A stretch of DNA of 64,000 nt from Halomonas ventosae. GTDB lineage: Bacteria; Pseudomonadota; Gammaproteobacteria; Pseudomonadales; Halomonadaceae. The stretch covers positions 187,969 to 251,968 of the forward strand of contig NZ_SNWH01000001.1 of NCBI RefSeq assembly GCF_004361885.1, written 5' to 3'. Shown here piece after piece: positions 59,658 to 64,000 of the stretch. The translations under genes and the position numbers were made by a program. Every line of letters starts with the position of its first letter. Positions within the stretch are counted from its first letter, which is position 1. The notes under the pieces are model-generated. The model ran no database searches and was not told where the DNA came from. It worked only from the letters and a program-made list of their open reading frames with translations.

Positions 59658-59841
59658 GGAACCTCCTGTTGCCCCAGCGGGGCGTGGTTGGTGAAAAACA
59701 AAGAGCTGGCATGAAAAACTGTGTACTGCCTGTCAAGCCCGGCATATGTTCTCCGTCAGGGTCAACCTTCAGTGGTTGAGAGTCGGCAAGCCGACGGCTC
59801 AGGCAATGCTTAACTCTCGAACAGTGCGAGCATGTGTCCGC

Positions 59842-60756
59842 TTAGACGCCGACCATGACCTGATTACGCCCCCGGCGCTTGGCTGCATACAGGCTGTCGT
59901 CGGCACGCTGGATTAGGGTCTCGCGGGTATCACCGATACGGTGCTCGGCGATGCCGATGCTGACGGTGATCTCTCCAGGCCCGATTCCAAAGTCATGGTT
60001 GGCAATGCGCTCGCGAAGGCGCTCGGCCAATTGCTGGCAGTGTGTCTCTGCGGTCAGCGGCAGCAGCAGGGCGAACTCCTCGCCCCCCAGGCGGGCGGCC
60101 AGGTCTTCCTCGCGCAGCATGTCACGGCAGTGTGCCGCAACCCTTTCCAGTACATGGTCGCCCTTGAGGTGTCCCCAGGTGTCGTTGATCGACTTGAAAT
60201 GATCCAGGTCGAGCATCATCAGTGACAGCGGCAGGGCATGCCGATTGCTCAACGAGATTTCCTCGTCGAGGCGCTGCATCAGCTTGCGGCGGTTGGCCAG
60301 GCCGGTTAGATCGTCGGTGTCGGACAGGCGGCGAAGTCGCTGCTCTTCGACGACCTGCTCGCTGATATCGATCATCACGCCGTGCCAGAGGATCCCAGTC
60401 TCGACTCGGCAGGGCTGGGCTCGCAGGGCGATCCAGCTCTGACGGCCAGCGGCCATCTTCAGCCGGAACTTAGTGGTGATGGGACGTTGCCAGCGGGCAG
60501 AACGCTCGATGGCGGCCATCAGGCGAGGGTAATCTGTCTCGTCCAGACATTCGAGAACCGGAAGCGCATTTTGCATCAGGTCATGCCGGTCGATCCCCAG
60601 AAGTTGCGTACCGCTGCCGGCCAGGTAGGGAAAGTGCATCCGCCCGTCTGGTGCACGATGCAGCTGGAAGATTACCCCGGGCAATTGCTCGGTCAAATCG
60701 CGGATCCACTCCGGCTGCGGTCTTTCCCCACCCGGCATGACGTCGTTGGAGGGCAT
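59842..60756 (-). CDS. PAS-GGDEF diguanylate cyclase
   Basis: A 304-residue cyclic-di-GMP synthase. An N-terminal PAS-like sensor (about 20-130, TEQLPGVIFQLHRAPDG) precedes a GGDEF domain (about 135-300) with the active-site GGEEF in RLGGEEFALLLPL and the metal-binding Asp in LMMLDLDHFKSIND. No membrane span is seen, so it is cytosolic. ATG 60756 is chosen for its ribosome site (AAAAGGAC); the upstream open frame is weaker. Cyclic-di-GMP commonly controls polysaccharide output, but no direct link is shown. Confidence 0.88.
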   Translation of the reverse strand: MPSNDVMPGGERPQPEWIRDLTEQLPGVIFQLHRAPDGRMHFPYLAGSGTQLLGIDRHDLMQNALPVLECLDETDYPRLMAAIERSARWQRPITTKFRLKMAAGRQSWIALRAQPCRVETGILWHGVMIDISEQVVEEQRLRRLSDTDDLTGLANRRKLMQRLDEEISLSNRHALPLSLMMLDLDHFKSINDTWGHLKGDHVLERVAAHCRDMLREEDLAARLGGEEFALLLPLTAETHCQQLAERLRERIANHDFGIGPGEITVSIGIAEHRIGDTRETLIQRADDSLYAAKRRGRNQVMVGV

Positions 60757-60991
60757 GCGGGTGTCCTTTTCCCTGTCTTTCCCTGCTGCGTACAGGTTGT
60801 TCATTCTTGGCTTGGTTATTGTCCTGCCCCACGGCGATGACAGGAAGCGTAAGCTGAGCGCTTCTTGGGCAAGCACCTTTATTATACGCCGTCGGGGGAT
60901 TGCCGATACCCTCCCTCCGGCGTAAGAGATCGCCTACAAGCGGGGTCCGGCTATGACACGGATCGAGGAAGGGGAAGTTTGTTCAGGTGAC

Positions 60992-62143
60992 TCACCGCGG
61001 GGCGTCGTAGCGTTCAGGACGTCCACGGGAGAAGACGACCTGCCACAGTTGCAGATGCCGGGCGCGGAAGGCGCCGGCGCAGATCGCCAGGTAGTAGCGG
61101 AACATGCGGCGGGTGCGCTCGTTGTAGCGATGGGCAATCTCATGCCAGTGGGCATCGAAGTTTGCCAGCCAGGCCATCAGGGTGCGGTCATAGTCCGGGC
61201 CGAAGTTCTGCCAGTCCTCCATCAATAGATAATCTTCGCTGTTGCGTGCGATGTGGGTGGCCGAGGGCAGCACTCCATTGGGGAAGATATAGCGATTGAT
61301 CCAGGGGTCTGCCGAGATCTTGGTGCGGTTGGAACCGATGGTATGCAGCAGGAAGAGGCCGTCGGCGGGCATCAGGCGTCTTACCGTATCGAAGTAGGTG
61401 GTGTAGTTGCGGTGTCCGACATGCTCGAACATGCCGATGGAGACGATACGATCATATAGCCCGTTTAGGTCTCGGTAATCTTGCAGCACGATCTCCACCG
61501 GCAGTCCGGCACAGCGCTCTCTGGCCAGGGCAGCCTGCTCGCGGGAGATGGTGATGCCGGTGACTTCGACGTCGTGGTAACGGGCGGCGTGCTCGGCGAA
61601 GCTGCCCCAGCCACAGCCGATATCGAGAACTCGCATGCCCGGCTTGAGGTCGAGTTTGCGACACGCCAGCTCCAGCTTAGCCTTCTGGGCCTGGTGCAGG
61701 TCATCGGTCGACTTCCAGTAGCCGCAGGAGTAGCACATGGTGGGGTCGAGCATACGCTCGAAGAGGTCATTGCCCAGATCGTAGTGGGCCTCGCCGACCA
61801 TATAGGCTCGCGCCTTGCTCTGCAGGTTGAGGAAGCCGGCCTGCAGGCGGTACTTGAGGCGTTCGGTGGTTGAGCGGGCATGCTCGCCTAGCCCGTTCAA
61901 TAGCAGCCGGTAGGCCAGCTCGTCGATACGCTCACACTCCCACCAGCCATCCATGTAGGACTCGCCGAGTCCTAGTGTGCCCTGACGCAGGACCCGCGAG
62001 AAGAAATCGGGATGCAGCACCTGGATATCCTGGGACGCATCCCCATTGAGCGTGACGCCTGAGCCCTCGAGCAACTGTTCGATGACCCGGCGGGCCCGAG
62101 TGTTGGGTAGGGCAATCGGGCCGATAGGTGTTTCGCTGGTCAT
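60992..62143 (-). CDS. cfa: Cyclopropane-fatty-acyl-phospholipid synthase
   Basis: A 383-residue SAM-dependent enzyme that adds a methylene bridge to unsaturated acyl chains of membrane lipids, usually in stationary phase or stress. The SAM-binding loop is VLDIGCGWGSFAEHAA and the bicarbonate-binding/active region has SCGYWKSTDDLHQAQ and GMFEHVGHRNY. The length agrees with E. coli Cfa. Confidence 0.94.
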   Translation of the reverse strand: MTSETPIGPIALPNTRARRVIEQLLEGSGVTLNGDASQDIQVLHPDFFSRVLRQGTLGLGESYMDGWWECERIDELAYRLLLNGLGEHARSTTERLKYRLQAGFLNLQSKARAYMVGEAHYDLGNDLFERMLDPTMCYSCGYWKSTDDLHQAQKAKLELACRKLDLKPGMRVLDIGCGWGSFAEHAARYHDVEVTGITISREQAALARERCAGLPVEIVLQDYRDLNGLYDRIVSIGMFEHVGHRNYTTYFDTVRRLMPADGLFLLHTIGSNRTKISADPWINRYIFPNGVLPSATHIARNSEDYLLMEDWQNFGPDYDRTLMAWLANFDAHWHEIAHRYNERTRRMFRYYLAICAGAFRARHLQLWQVVFSRGRPERYDAPR

Positions 62144-62289
62144 GGAGTCCTCCGGGTCCGGTCATCAAAAATATTGGCTGGTCAAGGTGTCGGGCAAGAT
62201 TTCGTGGCTGTCTCGCTTTTTGCTAATTATCATAGACCAGCATGATCGGGTCGTATATTAAGCCAGGTTAACGAATGAGGAGAAAGCGC

Positions 62290-62598
62290 ATGAACGTGAT
62301 CATTGATCTTTGTGTGGTGCCATTGGGCGTCGGGGTCTCGGTATCATCGCATGTCGCCGCCTGTCAGCGGGTGATCGAGACGTCGGGGCTCGAGCACCGC
62401 CTGCATGCCTACGGTACCAACATCGAAGGCCCCTGGGACGAGGTGATGGCGGTGGTCAAGCGCTGTCACGAAGTCGTTCACGAGATGGGCGCCCCACGTA
62501 TCACCACCACGCTCAAGCTTGGCACCCGCACCGATCGTGACCAGCACATGGATGACAAGGTATCGAGCGTCGAGCGCCTGCTGGACAGGGGGGAGTGA
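62290..62598 (+). CDS. MTH1187-type thiamine-binding protein
   Basis: A 102-residue ferredoxin-fold protein starting MNVIIDLCVVPLGVGVSVSSH, with YGTNIEGPWDEVMAVVKRCHE in the second half. This matches the MTH1187/YkoF thiamine-binding family; members of this kind bind thiamine or related small molecules as tetramers. ATG 62290 follows AGGAGAA. Its role here is unknown. Confidence 0.9.
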   Translation: MNVIIDLCVVPLGVGVSVSSHVAACQRVIETSGLEHRLHAYGTNIEGPWDEVMAVVKRCHEVVHEMGAPRITTTLKLGTRTDRDQHMDDKVSSVERLLDRGE

Positions 62599-62702
62599 GC
62601 TTGCCGCTTGTGCCAAACCTCTGGATGCAGCATTTATCGACGAGAGAATAGTAGCAAGTAGCCTGCATTTTAATTACCATATCGCATATAAAATGTTTTT
62701 TT

Positions 62703-63590
62703 ATGGGGTTCTGGAATATGCAGGCGGATCATCCATGCCATAGTAATCGGAATATCAGGTGGCCGACCGGCTCCGTCTTTCCGGCCGGTGGTGTCAGCCT
62801 GGTGGGCGCCGGGCCGGGAGATCCCGAACTGCTGACGATCAAGGCGCTGCGCCGCCTGCAGGCCGCCGAGGTGATCCTGCATGATCGCCTGGTCAGCGAC
62901 GAGGTGCTTGCCCTAGCGCCCCCGCAGGCTTCGCTGTGCTATGTCGGCAAGGAGCGTTCCCGACATAGCGTTCCCCAGCAGGGTATCAACCAGGCGCTGG
63001 TCGACTGGGCCCGAGCCGGCAAACGCGTGGTGCGGCTCAAGGGGGGCGATCCCTTCATCTTCGGTCGTGGCGGCGAAGAGCTCGAGACCCTGATAGGCGC
63101 AGGCATCGAGGTGGAAGTGATTCCCGGGATTACCGCGGCCTCCGGTTGTGCCGCTTATGCTGGCATTCCGCTGACCCATCGCGATCATGCCCAGTCAGTG
63201 CGTTTTGTGACCGGGCATCTGCGAAATGGCAGCAGCGACCTGGACTGGACGACGCTGGCAAGCCCTGGCCAGACGCTGGTGTTCTACATGGGACTGGGCA
63301 GCCTGGCCCTGATCGGCGAGCAGCTTCAGCGCCATGGCTTGCCTCCCGAGACCCCCATGGCCCTGATCGAGCAGGGCACCACCTCGCGCCAGCGGATACA
63401 TATTGGCACCCTTCAGAACTTGCCTACATCCGGCGATGTGGTTACCATCCGTCCACCAACCCTGATTATCGTCGGCGGAGTCGTGACGTTGCACGATCGT
63501 CTGGCCTGGTTCGACCAGGCGTTGGCAACGAGTTCGGGTTGGCTGCAGGGTAAGCATCCTGCGCCGTCAACAACCGATCATGGCGCCTGA
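62703..63590 (+). CDS. cobA: Uroporphyrinogen-III C-methyltransferase
   Basis: A SAM-dependent enzyme (about 295 residues) that converts uroporphyrinogen III to precorrin-2 for sirohaem or cobalamin. The SUMT motifs are [38 protein letters not shown] and [22 protein letters not shown]. The first 26 residues are non-conserved and either ATG 62703 or 62718 is possible; neither has a strong ribosome site. No fused CysG-like oxidase domain. Confidence 0.92.
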   Translation: MGFWNMQADHPCHSNRNIRWPTGSVFPAGGVSLVGAGPGDPELLTIKALRRLQAAEVILHDRLVSDEVLALAPPQASLCYVGKERSRHSVPQQGINQALVDWARAGKRVVRLKGGDPFIFGRGGEELETLIGAGIEVEVIPGITAASGCAAYAGIPLTHRDHAQSVRFVTGHLRNGSSDLDWTTLASPGQTLVFYMGLGSLALIGEQLQRHGLPPETPMALIEQGTTSRQRIHIGTLQNLPTSGDVVTIRPPTLIIVGGVVTLHDRLAWFDQALATSSGWLQGKHPAPSTTDHGA

Positions 63591-63639
63591 TCGCTGGACG
63601 CGAACGTCGGCGCAATACGGTAAGTCATGAGGTGACAAC

Positions 63640-64000
63640 ATGGGGATACGTTCCCGCCTGAGCCTGACCTGGTGCCTGGCGGGCCTGATGACGGTCGGTT
63701 TTTCCGGCATAGGGCAGGCCCACGAGAAGACCTCAGAGACCCAGCAGGGTGTCGCGTCCTACTACAGCGACCGCTTCCAGGGCCGGACCACGGCCAGTGG
63801 CGAGCCCTTCGACCAGAAGGCCCTCACGGCTGCGCACCCCAGCCTGCCGTTCGGGACCAAGGTATTGGTGACCCGCGAGGATAACGGCCGCGAGGTCGAG
63901 GTGCTGATCAATGACCGGGGCCCCTATGCCAAGGGCCGTATCATCGACCTCTCCAAGCGTGCCGCCAAGGAACTCGGCATGCTCAACCGCGGTACTGTGC
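63640..64000 (+). CDS. rlpA: Septal ring lytic transglycosylase RlpA family, cut by window end
   Basis: The first 120 residues of an RlpA-like protein. A signal peptide ([25 protein letters not shown], ending near residue 27) precedes the double-psi beta-barrel with [34 protein letters not shown] and the catalytic Asp in [19 protein letters not shown] 63640 follows GAGGTGA. It cleaves glycan strands lacking stem peptides at the septum. The window edge cuts it, so a C-terminal SPOR domain cannot be judged. Confidence 0.88.
   Translation, partial: MGIRSRLSLTWCLAGLMTVGFSGIGQAHEKTSETQQGVASYYSDRFQGRTTASGEPFDQKALTAAHPSLPFGTKVLVTREDNGREVEVLINDRGPYAKGRIIDLSKRAAKELGMLNRGTV

Overview
The window is GC-rich gammaproteobacterial chromosome. 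Its housekeeping content and gene order (leuS-lptE-holA, leuCDB-asd-fimV-truA-trpFBA-accD-folC-SPOR protein-cvpA-purF-metZ, phhB with an aromatic aminotransferase) resemble Pseudomonas/Oceanospirillales genomes. Halomonas or a close relative is my best guess, by inference from protein character and gene order only.

Region 1 (1-12.7 kb) is a surface-polysaccharide locus. It holds three glycosyltransferases plus the tail of a gene cut by the window edge, a glutamine-hydrolysing asparagine synthetase, an EpsG/Wzy-like polymerase, a WecA-type sugar-phosphate transferase fused to an O-antigen-ligase-like domain (broken by one extra G in a G tract), and a UDP-sugar dehydrogenase. A decayed HipA-like kinase/HIRAN-like pair sits inside it (4.6-6.5 kb).

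Region 2 (12.7-25.5 kb) is the most interesting part: a double lasso-peptide-type RiPP locus inserted in the polysaccharide locus. It has two precursor genes. One is a 54-residue precursor on the minus strand at 13878-14042, too short to stand out in routine gene calling; the other is a 74-residue precursor at 22867-23091. It also has two asparagine-synthetase-like cyclases that both lack the Cys2 glutaminase nucleophile, two HPr-kinase-like enzymes, a free PqqD-type recognition protein, a B2-type leader peptidase, a nucleotidyltransferase-family protein, an ABC exporter, and a phosphoribosyltransferase-PqqD fusion. The two precursors share the start MDT, a [W/Y]xxPxL leader motif, a TxxG junction and an acidic residue eight positions from that Gly, so they look like paralogues, each paired with its own cyclase and kinase but sharing one peptidase and exporter. 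The fusion protein suggests a PRPP-dependent tailoring step guided by the leader. The last lasso genes overlap an O-antigen-ligase-like gene and cysQ in one translationally coupled run.

Region 3 (27.6-35.6 kb): a C39-like peptidase/PA2779-type pair, holA-lptE-leuS on the minus strand, a YbeL-like zinc-ribbon protein and an unassigned membrane protein. Region 4 (36-55 kb): a LysR regulator divergent from leuCDB, then asd, fimV, truA, trpFBA, accD, folC, a SPOR protein, cvpA, purF and metZ. Region 5 (55-64 kb): cytochrome b561, YceI, a broken 2OG-Fe oxygenase, a MATE exporter, aromatic aminotransferase/phhB, a diguanylate cyclase, cfa, a thiamine-binding-type protein, cobA and the start of rlpA.

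A dispersed, MITE-like repeat of about 180 bp with imperfect terminal inverted repeats and internal REP-like palindromes occurs three times (14401-14574, 22570-22747, 35697-35880). Two copies lie in the lasso locus, one upstream of cyclase 1 and one directly upstream of precursor 2. I saw no tRNA, rRNA, CRISPR array or intact insertion sequence.
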